Shown: positions 45,421 through 53,928 of the stretch, piece by piece
Layout of the letters: the number at the start of each line of letters is the position of its first letter
How positions within the stretch are numbered: the first letter of the stretch is position 1
DNA from: an uncultured Clostridia bacterium
Lineage (GTDB): Bacteria > Bacillota > Clostridia > Oscillospirales > CAG-382
Reading direction: 5' to 3'
NCBI GenBank assembly: GCA_944375955.1
Contig: CALWBE010000020.1
Location: 1-56,401, forward strand
Length of the DNA: 56,401 nucleotides
Notes under the pieces: generated by a model
What the model was told of the DNA's origin: nothing
Databases searched by the model: none
What the model saw: the letters and a program-made list of their open reading frames with translations, nothing else
Program-made: the position numbers and the translations under genes

Positions 45421-46401
45421 ATGAAAAAAACAAAAGGTATCGTGTCTTTAATTACAGCGGGAACAATGTTAATTTCCGGGGCAATGCTTGCAGGATGCGA
45501 AAAAAAAGATGATGAGATGCTGACTGTTGCCATAGGACAGTTCGGAGAACACGGCTCGCTTGATAATTGTCGCGAGGGATTTATCGAAGGATTAAGACAG
45601 GAAGGTTTTGAAGAAGGAAAGAATATTGAGATCATTTATCAGAACGCATCATTTGATACGGGAAACTGTACTATAATTGCACAAAATTTTGTAGCTCAGG
45701 ATCCTGATCTTATATGTGCTGTGGCAACACCGATAGCAGTCACATGCTATAACGAGGCGTATGAGAAAGAGATACCGGTTGTCTTTACGGCTATAACCGA
45801 TCCGGAAGGAGCAAAGCTTACGGAAGGAGAAGTTACTGGAACAAGCGACGCATTGCCGGTAGAGGAGCAGCTTCAGCTTATAAGAGAATTGATGCCGGAA
45901 GCCAAAAAGATAGGAATATTGTATACTACAAGCGAAACAAATTCAGAATATACAATAAACCTTTATAAAGAGCTTGCGGGGGACTACGGTTTTGAGATTG
46001 TTACAAAGGCGGTATCCGATGGGTCAGAGGTATCTCTTGCGATAGAATCGATAATGGATGAAGTAGATTGTTTTTCAAACCTCACTGATAACACTGTTGT
46101 CGGGCAGCTTGATATAATGCTTGAAAAGGCAGGTAATGCCGGTAAACCGATATTTGGAAGTGAGATAGAGCAAATAAAGAAGGGATGTATAGCAGGAGAA
46201 GGTCTTGAGTATTTTGATCTTGGAGTACAAACCGGAAAAATGGCTGCAAAGATCTTAAGAGGAGAAGCAAAAGCATCAGAGATAGAGTATGAAACAGTGA
46301 CAGAAAATCATCTTTATGTGAATAAGGCTGTTGCAAAAAGTCTTGGTATAGAGCTTACTGACGCGGTAAATGAACGCGCCGAATTTGTAGGAGAAGAATA
46401 A
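45421..46401 (+). CDS. trpX: ABC transporter substrate-binding lipoprotein, TrpX-type
   Basis: A 326-residue lipoprotein of the ABC_sub_bind (PF04392) family. The lipobox is MLAGC (Cys26). FVAQDPDLICAVATPIAV and VVFTAITDPEGAKL are family hallmarks. Members linked to T-box leaders have been proposed as tryptophan-binding proteins (TrpX). ATG 45421 follows GGAGGAGG by five bases; an ATG at 45391 is in frame but lies before this site. It heads a three-gene importer operon. Confidence 0.88.
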   Translation: MKKTKGIVSLITAGTMLISGAMLAGCEKKDDEMLTVAIGQFGEHGSLDNCREGFIEGLRQEGFEEGKNIEIIYQNASFDTGNCTIIAQNFVAQDPDLICAVATPIAVTCYNEAYEKEIPVVFTAITDPEGAKLTEGEVTGTSDALPVEEQLQLIRELMPEAKKIGILYTTSETNSEYTINLYKELAGDYGFEIVTKAVSDGSEVSLAIESIMDEVDCFSNLTDNTVVGQLDIMLEKAGNAGKPIFGSEIEQIKKGCIAGEGLEYFDLGVQTGKMAAKILRGEAKASEIEYETVTENHLYVNKAVAKSLGIELTDAVNERAEFVGEE

Positions 46402-46424
46402 AGCTTAAAAATCGGAGAAGAGCA

Positions 46425-47363
46425 ATGAATCTTGAAACAGTAATAGGAGCATTAAATTTGGGCAGCATTTATGCCGTAATGGCTCTTGGAATATATATAA
46501 CATATAAAATACTTGATTTTCCGGATCTCACAGTCGACGGAAGCTTTCCGCTCGGAGGAGCGGTAACCGCGGCAATAATAAACGCCGGAGGCAATCCTGC
46601 AGCAGCGATTGCGGCTTCGGCGATAGCAGGAACCTTTGCTGGGTTTCTTACCGGAGTTATTCATGTAAAATTAAAGATCCGAGATTTGCTTTCGGGAATA
46701 ATAATGATGACAGCTCTTTATTCGGTCAATTTTATTATAGTAGGAAGTAAAGCTAGTTTGCCGGTAACAGGGAAGGACACTGTTTTTTCAAATAGTTTTA
46801 CCCGTAATTTGTTTGGTGAAAAAGCGTCGGATAATGCACCGCTGCACAGCCTGTTTGACTTTAAAGAATTGATAACTGTAGTTATTTTTCTTATAGTATT
46901 AAAGGTATTGCTTGATTTATTTATGAAGTCAAAAAGAGGGTATTTGCTTAAGGCAATGGGTGACAACCCGACGGTTGTGGCGACTTTAGCTAAAAACGGA
47001 GGAAATGTAAAAATAATGGGACTTGCGATAGCAAATGCCTTTGTTTCAGTTTCAGGATCACTGTTTTGCCAGTATAATAAGACGTTTTTTCTGACAGACG
47101 GTACAGGCAAGATGGTTATAGGACTTGCCGCAGTTATTATCGGAATAAATATTTTCGGTAAAATACGGCATATTGCATCTACGACGGCGGTAATGATAGG
47201 AGCTGTAATATATACAGCATGTGTGACGCTTGCTCTTGCAAAATTCCCTGCAAATATAATGAAACTTGTCACTGCGGTTTTGTTTCTTCTTGTATTGGTT
47301 TTGGGGCAGGTTAAGATTGGAACGCTTAATTTTTCGTCAAAAAAAGGCGGTGACAAAAAATGA
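46425..47363 (+). CDS. trpY: ABC transporter permease, TrpY-type
   Basis: A 312-residue permease of the branched-chain amino acid/sugar type (PF02653) with eight to ten hydrophobic segments. The N-terminal LNLGSIYAVMALGIYITYKI and DFPDLTVDGSFPLGGAV match permeases paired with PF04392 proteins. Its stop overlaps the ATPase start (ATGA). Confidence 0.9.
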   Translation: MNLETVIGALNLGSIYAVMALGIYITYKILDFPDLTVDGSFPLGGAVTAAIINAGGNPAAAIAASAIAGTFAGFLTGVIHVKLKIRDLLSGIIMMTALYSVNFIIVGSKASLPVTGKDTVFSNSFTRNLFGEKASDNAPLHSLFDFKELITVVIFLIVLKVLLDLFMKSKRGYLLKAMGDNPTVVATLAKNGGNVKIMGLAIANAFVSVSGSLFCQYNKTFFLTDGTGKMVIGLAAVIIGINIFGKIRHIASTTAVMIGAVIYTACVTLALAKFPANIMKLVTAVLFLLVLVLGQVKIGTLNFSSKKGGDKK

Positions 47364-48133
47364 TACAGTTGTGTGATATTTGTAAGAAATTCAATTCAGG
47401 AACGGTAAATGAGACTGTATTGTTTAATAATTTCAATTTCAAGGTAAATAAAGGCGATTTTATTTCTGTTATCGGAAGCAACGGAAGCGGAAAAACCACA
47501 ATGCTTAATATAATCTGCGGAACTATTGGAGCAGACTCGGGAAAAGTTATCATAGGTGGACATGATATGACGCATAAGCCTGATTATGAACGGTATAAAA
47601 AGATAGGAAGGGTATATCAGAATCCGGCGCTGGGCACATGCGGGGATATGAATGTACTCGAGAATATGTCTCTTGCTGATAATAAGGGAAAAAGATTCGG
47701 GTTTTCTTCGGGAGTCAACAAAAAAAAGCTTGATTATTACCGGGAAATGCTTGGCACGCTTGGCTTAGGACTGGAAGATAAAATGTTTGTAAAGGTTGGA
47801 AGTCTGTCAGGAGGACAGCGGCAGGCAATGTCTCTTTTGATGTCGGTAATGACTCCGATAGAATGCCTTATTTTAGATGAGCATACAGCGGCGCTTGATC
47901 CAAAAACTTCGGAAATAATAATGCGGATTACCGATAAAATAGTAAAAGAGCGGGGATTGACGGCACTTATGGTTACGCACAATTTGAGATATGCCGTAGA
48001 ATACGGCAACCGCCTTGTGATGATGCATGAGGGAAAATGCATAATGGATCACGCCGGAAAGGAAAAGGAGAACCTTGATACACAGGCTCTTTTGAAGACG
48101 TTTGAAGATATAAGTGTTGAACTTGGCAACTAA
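47360..48133 (+). CDS. trpZ: ABC transporter ATPase, TrpZ-type
   Basis: A 257-residue ATPase with Walker A GSNGSGKTT, signature LSGGQRQAM and Walker B LILDEHTAALDP, the form usual for this transporter type. It overlaps the permease gene by four bases. It completes a T-box-controlled amino acid importer. Confidence 0.92.
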   Translation: MIQLCDICKKFNSGTVNETVLFNNFNFKVNKGDFISVIGSNGSGKTTMLNIICGTIGADSGKVIIGGHDMTHKPDYERYKKIGRVYQNPALGTCGDMNVLENMSLADNKGKRFGFSSGVNKKKLDYYREMLGTLGLGLEDKMFVKVGSLSGGQRQAMSLLMSVMTPIECLILDEHTAALDPKTSEIIMRITDKIVKERGLTALMVTHNLRYAVEYGNRLVMMHEGKCIMDHAGKEKENLDTQALLKTFEDISVELGN

Positions 48134-48153
48134 AGCACATGTACAGAAAATAG

Positions 48154-48200
48154 AAAAAACAGCTTTCCGGCATTTTAATTGCTATGGAAAGCTGTTTTTT
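48154..48200 (+). terminator. Terminator after trpZ
   Basis: AAAAAACAGCTTTCC (48154-48168) pairs with GGAAAGCTGTTTTTT (48186-48200). The convergent gene starts its 3' end just beyond, so it may act in both directions. Confidence 0.9.
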
Positions 48201-48213
48201 TCTAAATTAAATT

Positions 48214-49092
48214 TTATTCTGTAAATTCGTAAGCGCTGACGGTATAATCATCATCGAAGATGACGATAAGATTTTTTTCGGATGAATCGTATATGTTCTT
48301 TTCAAATCTTTCATTATAATTTTTATATATCCACTTTTGCTTTAGATAAATATCAGGTGAGCCGAGCTTTTTAACCACTCTACCGGCGCTGTCTCCGATG
48401 CCTATTGCATTTGAGATACCTTCGTCTTTGTATCCTACCGTAACATGGAATTCTTCTTTGCCGTCTTTGTAATAGCCTACTACTTTATCGTTTTCAACAA
48501 TTATATAAGAATCTCCGTAAAAGAATTGACCGCTTTCTTTTATATAAAAATCCGGAAAACCTAAAATATCAAAGGCATATTCAAGAGTGTCTCCAATAGT
48601 AACGTAATTTTCAAAGCTGCCGAAGATATAGTCGCCGGATTCTGATATGTAAGCTGAGCGATTGGTATTTAAAAGGAATGTATCAGCGGCTTTTGATTTT
48701 AAAAATACGTCGATTGCGGCAGAGGCAGCAATAATAAAAACGGCTGAAAGCATAAGTACAATACATATATTGTCAAACTTTCTTACGATCATACGCTTTT
48801 TCTCAAGCTTGGAGTTTACTATCATCTCACGGCCTCTTTCATCAGCAAGACCGATATTTATATCGTCGGGGCGATCTTTTACAATTCCTTTTTTAGTAAG
48901 ATCGTTATAAACTTTTTGCTTGTCCGAAGAAGTCTTATCGATTTCCGTCATATATATTTTAGGCATTTTACTTATGCCGGAATATGCTGATGTTGATGAA
49001 TCGTAAGTTATACGGCTGTGCCGTTTGCTTTTTAGTTTATTACCGGTAACGCTTTTGCGTTTAACCTTTGTTTTCGTTTTTTCTTGTCGCAT
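48214..49092 (-). CDS. Membrane protein with two BamE-like repeats
   Basis: A 292-residue protein of unknown function. A basic Lys/Arg-rich cytoplasmic region of about 110 residues precedes one membrane segment (ICIVLMLSAVFIIAASAAI). The exported part holds two similar units: ITIG-type TIGDTLEYAFDILGFPDFYI and, about 75 residues later, GIGDSAGRVVKKLGSPDIYL, each followed by a short beta region. This resembles SmpA/OmlA (BamE) repeats. The ATG at 49092 overlaps the GerMN gene by 32 bases; a further upstream ATG at 49131 exists, so the start is uncertain. It is likely co-translated with the GerMN gene. Confidence 0.7.
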   Translation of the reverse strand: MRQEKTKTKVKRKSVTGNKLKSKRHSRITYDSSTSAYSGISKMPKIYMTEIDKTSSDKQKVYNDLTKKGIVKDRPDDINIGLADERGREMIVNSKLEKKRMIVRKFDNICIVLMLSAVFIIAASAAIDVFLKSKAADTFLLNTNRSAYISESGDYIFGSFENYVTIGDTLEYAFDILGFPDFYIKESGQFFYGDSYIIVENDKVVGYYKDGKEEFHVTVGYKDEGISNAIGIGDSAGRVVKKLGSPDIYLKQKWIYKNYNERFEKNIYDSSEKNLIVIFDDDYTVSAYEFTE

Positions 49093-49627
49093 ATGGAGTG
49101 TCTGCCGGCAGAGAGGTATGACCGCTGTCATAATCTTTACCGTCTGCCGTTATGTATATTTCGTCAATGTCTTTGAAGACATTAAGTAGGACATCAGAAA
49201 TACTGTCAAGAATGCTTGTTTCCTCGTATGAGCCTGTACCGTTTAGGGGAGCGGATTCTGATGAAAAGTCGATAATCATTTTGTTCCCATCAATTTTTAT
49301 ACTGTTAACAATTATTTTTGTGTTGATAAGTTCTGAAAGCTTTTCTATAAAAAATTCCGGCTCAACACTATTTTCAAAAGTTTTGGTTTCGGTAAATTCT
49401 TTTATAGAATCTTCAATGACATCATAATATTTTATTGTATATGTGATTTCTTCAGATTTTTGGTAATCATTAATGTCTTCTTCTCGTTTGTCTGTTCCAG
49501 AAGATGCTTGGGAAGACTCTTTATATTTTTCAGTATTATGTGTTTTTGAGCATGAAGCTGCAGAAACGACAGTCACAGCCAAAATCATCATAAGCATCAC
49601 GATAATTTTACATTTACTATAAAACAT
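49061..49627 (-). CDS. GerMN-domain lipoprotein
   Basis: A 188-residue exported protein. The signal peptide ends VVSAASC, a plausible lipobox. After a Ser/Glu-rich linker, residues 75-180 look like a GerMN domain (FIEKLSELINTKIIVNSIKI, ETSILDSISDVLLNVFKDI, EIYITADG), known from spore germination and envelope proteins. ATG 49627 follows AGGAGGT. It precedes and overlaps the BamE-like repeat gene. A sporulation role is an inference from the domain alone. Confidence 0.78.
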   Translation of the reverse strand: MFYSKCKIIVMLMMILAVTVVSAASCSKTHNTEKYKESSQASSGTDKREEDINDYQKSEEITYTIKYYDVIEDSIKEFTETKTFENSVEPEFFIEKLSELINTKIIVNSIKIDGNKMIIDFSSESAPLNGTGSYEETSILDSISDVLLNVFKDIDEIYITADGKDYDSGHTSLPADTPYATRKNENKG

Positions 49628-50021
49628 AATTACCTCCTGAAAATAACATTTTTTACTATTTATATTATAAAGCCAATGTTTTAAAAGTTCAATAAGATTT
49701 TACTAAAAGTCGACAAAAAATATCATATTATGATAAATTATTATTTAAAATCACAGAAAATGATAAAAAAATATGTATAAATCAAGAATATATTGTAAGT
49801 AAATATTAAAATAAGTCTTTTTTTAATAAAAATTTTATTTTTGTTAACGCATTTACCTATAATGAGTGATATAATACGATCAACATATTACTGAGTTTTG
49901 GTTTTGACAATATAATTCACTGATAGTATAAAGGCACCAGCGGAGAAAGACGCATCAGCGTATTGTCCGCTGCATTCAGTCTATATGGGTTTTTAAATAA
50001 TTTTTGAGAGTGGTTTTATAT
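49628..50021. other. Intergenic region between the GerMN and MBL genes
   Basis: These 394 AT-rich bases contain no gene. The left part should hold the GerMN promoter, which I could not assign. The right part holds the MBL promoter (49904-49932) and a GC-richer leader with nested hairpins: AGCGGA (49939-49944) / TCCGCT (49966-49971), enclosing GACGC and GCGT around ATCA. Confidence 0.5.
49904..49932 (+). promoter_or_regulatory. Promoter for the MBL-fold gene
   Basis: TTGACA (49904-49909), a 17-base spacer and TATAAA (49927-49932). Confidence 0.75.
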
Positions 50022-50843
50022 ATGCCTGACAAAGCAGAAAAGGACTATACATTGTGGCAGCTGCCTATAACGGGCAGCTTTAAAAGCATGTCATATTGCA
50101 TAAAGACAGCAGACAATCAGAGCTTTGTGATTGATGGGGGAGATTTACCTGAAGAGGGTTATCTATCTGCATTTATAAAAGAAAAGTTCGGTGGAAAAGT
50201 AGATGTTTGGTTTATAACTCATCCACATAAATCGCATACCGCAGCTTTTGCGGAAATCATCAGAAAAGGAATGATAATAGTAAAAAAGATCATTTATTCC
50301 TATGTTGATCCGGAGCTGGCGTTAAAATATGAACCAAGTAGCTTTTCAGATGTTGAAAATTTTAATAATGCTGTAAAAACTTCAAAAATTCCGTCAGTCA
50401 GAGTGAGAAACGGAGACCGACTCAAGTTCGGGAAAAATATTGTCAAGATTATAGGCGCGGAAATGCTGGATTCTGACAGAAATTATATAAATAATACCGG
50501 AGTTGTATACAAATTCAATTTTAAAACAGCGTCGGTTTTGTTTTTGGGAGATATCGGTAATGAGGCGGGATTGTCTCTTATGACGGCATTTAAAGACGAG
50601 CTGAAATGCGATATTCTGCAGATGTCTCATCATGGATATTACGGGGTTTCAAACGAGCTTTATGGAATGATATCACCGGACATATGCCTTTGGCCGACAT
50701 GCAAAGAAATATGGCCTGACGGTTCAAATGTGCTGACGAGAGAAAGCAGAGATATAAAGAATACATATGAATATATGAATTCTGTAGGGGTTATAGAACA
50801 CTATATTGCCGGTATAGACGGACTTACGGAAATAAACTTTTAA
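50022..50843 (+). CDS. MBL-fold protein with altered metal motif
   Basis: A 273-residue metallo-beta-lactamase-fold protein related to the soluble ComEC-like group. It has no signal peptide. The metal motif reads THPHKSHTA (His67, His69, His72), where the usual HxHxDH has Asp; here the position is Ser71. Later ligands are present as LFLGDIGN (Asp177) and SHHG (His203/204). The loss of the second-site Asp suggests one metal or a non-hydrolytic role. ATG 50022 has only a weak purine-rich site. It is a single-gene unit. Confidence 0.82.
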   Translation: MPDKAEKDYTLWQLPITGSFKSMSYCIKTADNQSFVIDGGDLPEEGYLSAFIKEKFGGKVDVWFITHPHKSHTAAFAEIIRKGMIIVKKIIYSYVDPELALKYEPSSFSDVENFNNAVKTSKIPSVRVRNGDRLKFGKNIVKIIGAEMLDSDRNYINNTGVVYKFNFKTASVLFLGDIGNEAGLSLMTAFKDELKCDILQMSHHGYYGVSNELYGMISPDICLWPTCKEIWPDGSNVLTRESRDIKNTYEYMNSVGVIEHYIAGIDGLTEINF

Positions 50844-50851
50844 TTATATAA

Positions 50852-50888
50852 AAATGAGGCTGCGTATAGATTTTACGCAGCCTCATTT
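50852..50888. terminator. Bidirectional terminator between the MBL and ROK genes
   Basis: A perfect 15-base-pair stem, 50852-50866 with 50874-50888, with A-rich and T-rich flanks. Confidence 0.92.
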
Positions 50889-50921
50889 GTTTTCATTTTT
50901 TTATAAAACTTTGAGCAAGTA

Positions 50922-51851
50922 TTAAAAATCCTTAACGTTTTTTTGCTTTTTTTTGATGCCGAGAAGGGCAGCACCGATAAATCCGGCGTCATTTTTTAAA
51001 TTTGCGATTCTAAGGGAGCATCTTCCGCTGAAATATTCGGATACGTATTTTAAAAGAACATCTTTTTCATTTGTAATTCCACCGGCGAGAACTATTTCGT
51101 CAGGAGCAAATATGTCAGCAATATTGTCTATACCGACTGATAAATATTTTGCATACTCTCTGATAACCTTTTCTGCGTCGCTGCATCCTTTTTCAACATA
51201 TCTGAATACTGTTTTCCCGTCTGTTTTATCAATTTTGTCTTTCATTTCGCAGGCCATTGTTCCTGAGCCGTTTTTTATGGCTTCACGGGTCAATCTTATG
51301 AGCGCGGTTGCCGAAGCATACTGCTCAAAACATCCGCGTTTTCCGCAGCTGCACGGAAGTCCGTTTTTTTCAATTACCATATGGCCAATTTCGCCTGCCA
51401 TGCCGTTGCTTCCGGAATATATTGTACCTTCTATTATTATACCGCCGCCTACTCCGGTTCCTAATGTCAAAGTAACGCTGTTTATTTTTTCTGAAGCTAA
51501 GGGATTACACATAAATTCTCCGTATGCTGCACAATTAGCGTCATTTCCGAGATACACGGTTTTGCCGGTATGGTCTGTTATGTATTCTGATACTTTTGTT
51601 TTTTTAAAAGGCAGATTGCTGGTGCCGTATATAATACCGTTTTTGTTGTCAACATATCCGGGAGAACCAATACCGACATAAGGGAAATCATATTTTGAAG
51701 AAAAACTGTTTACGGCGGAGCATATATCGTTAAGAAGTTCAGAATCAGAGTCTTTTTTCGTTGGGAAAGAAGCTTTTTCTATAATATTAAAATTCTCGTC
51801 AATGATGCCGTATTTTACGGCTGTGCCTCCTATATCTATGCCGAAATACAT
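50922..51851 (-). CDS. ROK-family sugar kinase
   Basis: A 309-residue ROK kinase. The ATP site DIGGTAVKYG opens the protein, GTGVGGGIIIEG follows, and the zinc site GLPCSCGKRGCFEQYAS is complete. It lacks a DNA-binding domain, so it is an enzyme rather than a regulator. It begins six bases after nagA, so N-acetylglucosamine or N-acetylmannosamine is the likeliest substrate, with glucose possible. Confidence 0.9.
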   Translation of the reverse strand: MYFGIDIGGTAVKYGIIDENFNIIEKASFPTKKDSDSELLNDICSAVNSFSSKYDFPYVGIGSPGYVDNKNGIIYGTSNLPFKKTKVSEYITDHTGKTVYLGNDANCAAYGEFMCNPLASEKINSVTLTLGTGVGGGIIIEGTIYSGSNGMAGEIGHMVIEKNGLPCSCGKRGCFEQYASATALIRLTREAIKNGSGTMACEMKDKIDKTDGKTVFRYVEKGCSDAEKVIREYAKYLSVGIDNIADIFAPDEIVLAGGITNEKDVLLKYVSEYFSGRCSLRIANLKNDAGFIGAALLGIKKKQKNVKDF

Positions 51852-51857
51852 ATTACA

Positions 51858-53000
51858 TTACACCAGTCCTTTTTCAAATAAATTTCCACGTATTATTACT
51901 TTTTCTATATTAAAATTTTGATCGAGAATAAGGATATCGGCGCGTTTGCCGGGAGTTATGCTTCCGCAAACAGAATCGATACCGCAGGCTTTTGCCGGGG
52001 TGATAGAAGCCATTTTAAATGCGCTTTCTGGAGGAATGCCGAAGGATATAGCATTTACAGCGCATTTAAAAAGTGTAACCGTGCTTCCGGCGATTGTGCC
52101 GTCTTCAAGTCTTGCTTCACCGTTTTTTACGAAGAAAGGAAGATTAGCAAGAGTATATTTGCCGTCCGGCATGCCGGCGGCTCGCACTGAATCACTTATA
52201 AAAAGCATACGTTCATCCGAGAGCAACTTATACATAATTCTTATTATGGTTTTGTCAATGTGAAATCCGTCGCATATGAATTCGCAAAAAATATTGCTGT
52301 CAAGTGCGGCTCCGACGGCATTGGGAGCACGGTGATGAAGAGGGCGCATTGCGTTAAAGGTGTGAGTCATTACTGTGACTCCTTCAGATATGGCATTGAC
52401 TGCTGATGCGTAATCCGAATCGGTGTGTCCCATTGCGACCGAGCAGACTTGTGAAGCTTTTGCGATAAAATCTATGGCACCGGGGAGTTCCGGCGCAAGG
52501 CTTATGAGCCTGATAGTATTATCGGATTCTTTGCAGAGGTTTAAAAATTCATTTATATCCGGCAGACGCAGACAGTTGATATTTTGAGCCCCTTTGTATT
52601 TTTCGGAAAAATAAGGTCCTTCAAGATGGATACCGCCTATTGAAGCGCCGGAAACGCCGTTTTTCTCTGCAGAGCATATATTTTTTACAGCGAGCAAAGT
52701 ATCTTCAGGAGTATTGGATTCTATTGTTGCGAGATATGTTGTAGTACCGTTTTGCGCATAAAATTTTGACATGCGGTCGATAGAATCCAAGGAAAGCTTA
52801 TCTGAACTGTCAAAACCGATACAGCCGTGAGTATGAATATCCACAAGTCCGGGCACGATTATTTTTCCTGAACAGTCAAGGATATTGTTTTCGGATGCGG
52901 ATATTTTTCCAACGGACTTGATTATTTTGCCGCATATTTCAATATCAGAGTTTTCAAATATGAATTTGTCGTTAAGAACTTTAGCATTTTTCAGTATCAT
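51858..53000 (-). CDS. nagA: N-acetylglucosamine-6-phosphate deacetylase
   Basis: A 380-residue amidohydrolase that deacetylates GlcNAc-6-phosphate. Metal and catalytic motifs are VDIHTHGCIGFD, HLEGPYFS, MGHTDSDYASA, THTFNAMRPLHHR and SDSVRAAGMPDG. ATG 53000 lies inside the end of nagB (20-base overlap), with AAGGAGG about 12 bases upstream; an in-frame GTG at 53024 would precede that site. It is the second gene of nagB-nagA-ROK. Confidence 0.95.
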   Translation of the reverse strand: MILKNAKVLNDKFIFENSDIEICGKIIKSVGKISASENNILDCSGKIIVPGLVDIHTHGCIGFDSSDKLSLDSIDRMSKFYAQNGTTTYLATIESNTPEDTLLAVKNICSAEKNGVSGASIGGIHLEGPYFSEKYKGAQNINCLRLPDINEFLNLCKESDNTIRLISLAPELPGAIDFIAKASQVCSVAMGHTDSDYASAVNAISEGVTVMTHTFNAMRPLHHRAPNAVGAALDSNIFCEFICDGFHIDKTIIRIMYKLLSDERMLFISDSVRAAGMPDGKYTLANLPFFVKNGEARLEDGTIAGSTVTLFKCAVNAISFGIPPESAFKMASITPAKACGIDSVCGSITPGKRADILILDQNFNIEKVIIRGNLFEKGLV

Positions 53001-53721
53001 TTCCGTAGTATGCCTCCTTGTCACAGATTACAACAACATCGCGGTGAATGTTTAAAAGAGTTGCCGGCACGGCAGTATTTACCTTTTCGGAAAGAAGTTC
53101 TTTAATTACATGATGTTTGCTTGAGCCGCTTGCAAGCATAACTATTTTTTTTGATTTTAAAATAGTGGATACGCCCATTGTTATAGCCTTTTTAGGAACT
53201 TCATCAATCGAGGCGAAAAATCTTGAATTTGCGCTCAATGTACTTTCCGTCAGATAAGTGACATGGGTTTTCGTGTCAAGACTGTCATTGGGTTCATTAA
53301 AGCCTATATGTCCGTTTCTGCCAATTCCGAGAATTTGAAGATCTATTCCTCCGCAGTGGGCTATTGCGTTTTCATAATCTTCGCATTCCTTGTCGGGATC
53401 AAGTGTTTCTCCGTCGGGAATATGTATTTTTTGGGGATTTATATTTACGTGAGAAAAAAGATTGTCCCACATATAATAGTTGTAGCTTTCGGGATTTGAT
53501 TTTTTTATCGGATAATATTCGTCAAGATTAAAAGAGGTTACAGAAGAAAAATCGATTTCGCCTTTTTTATACATTTCACATAGCTCGTGGTACATTCCTA
53601 TAGGAGTAGATCCGGTGGCAAAACCGAGAACACAGTCTGGCTTTAGATTTATTTGACTTGCAATAAGCTTTGCGGCTTCTTTCGACATTTCGCAATAATT
53701 TTCACAAATGCTGATCCTCAT
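52981..53721 (-). CDS. nagB: Glucosamine-6-phosphate deaminase
   Basis: A 246-residue enzyme that converts glucosamine-6-phosphate to fructose-6-phosphate and ammonia. Motifs are FATGSTPIGMYHEL, SFNLDEYYP and GIGRNGHIGFNEPND, which carry the phosphate-binding and catalytic Asp/His residues. ATG 53721 follows GGCAGGA by six to seven bases. The reading frame extends 25 codons upstream without family similarity. It is first in the amino-sugar operon. Confidence 0.96.
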   Translation of the reverse strand: MRISICENYCEMSKEAAKLIASQINLKPDCVLGFATGSTPIGMYHELCEMYKKGEIDFSSVTSFNLDEYYPIKKSNPESYNYYMWDNLFSHVNINPQKIHIPDGETLDPDKECEDYENAIAHCGGIDLQILGIGRNGHIGFNEPNDSLDTKTHVTYLTESTLSANSRFFASIDEVPKKAITMGVSTILKSKKIVMLASGSSKHHVIKELLSEKVNTAVPATLLNIHRDVVVICDKEAYYGNDTEKC

Positions 53722-53869
53722 TTTTTTCCTGCCTTTCAAAATAAATTTTAAATTCCGATAATATAAACTGCAAATTTTCATTATATTCGTCAACAATATT
53801 CTATATCAAATTATCCGCATTTTATTTGCACAAAATGTCATTAAAAATGCATAATATGTCAAAAATATA

Positions 53870-53898
53870 TTGATTTTCAAATATTTAAAGTATATAAT
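53870..53898 (+). promoter_or_regulatory. Promoter for the AraC gene divergent from nagB
   Basis: TTGATT (53870-53875), a 17-base spacer and TATAAT (53893-53898). ATGTCA occurs twice nearby (53835, 53855), a possible direct-repeat regulator site. Confidence 0.7.
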
Positions 53899-53928
53899 TG
53901 AGTAAACGTAAGAAAAGCGGAGAAAAAT

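Noticed and set aside
46718..47356. A 212-codon minus-strand frame over trpY
   Set aside because: Antisense shadow of the permease; no family features and no ribosome site.
50953..51681. A 242-codon plus-strand frame over the ROK gene
   Set aside because: Antisense shadow; the minus-strand ROK motifs, including the zinc site, are complete.
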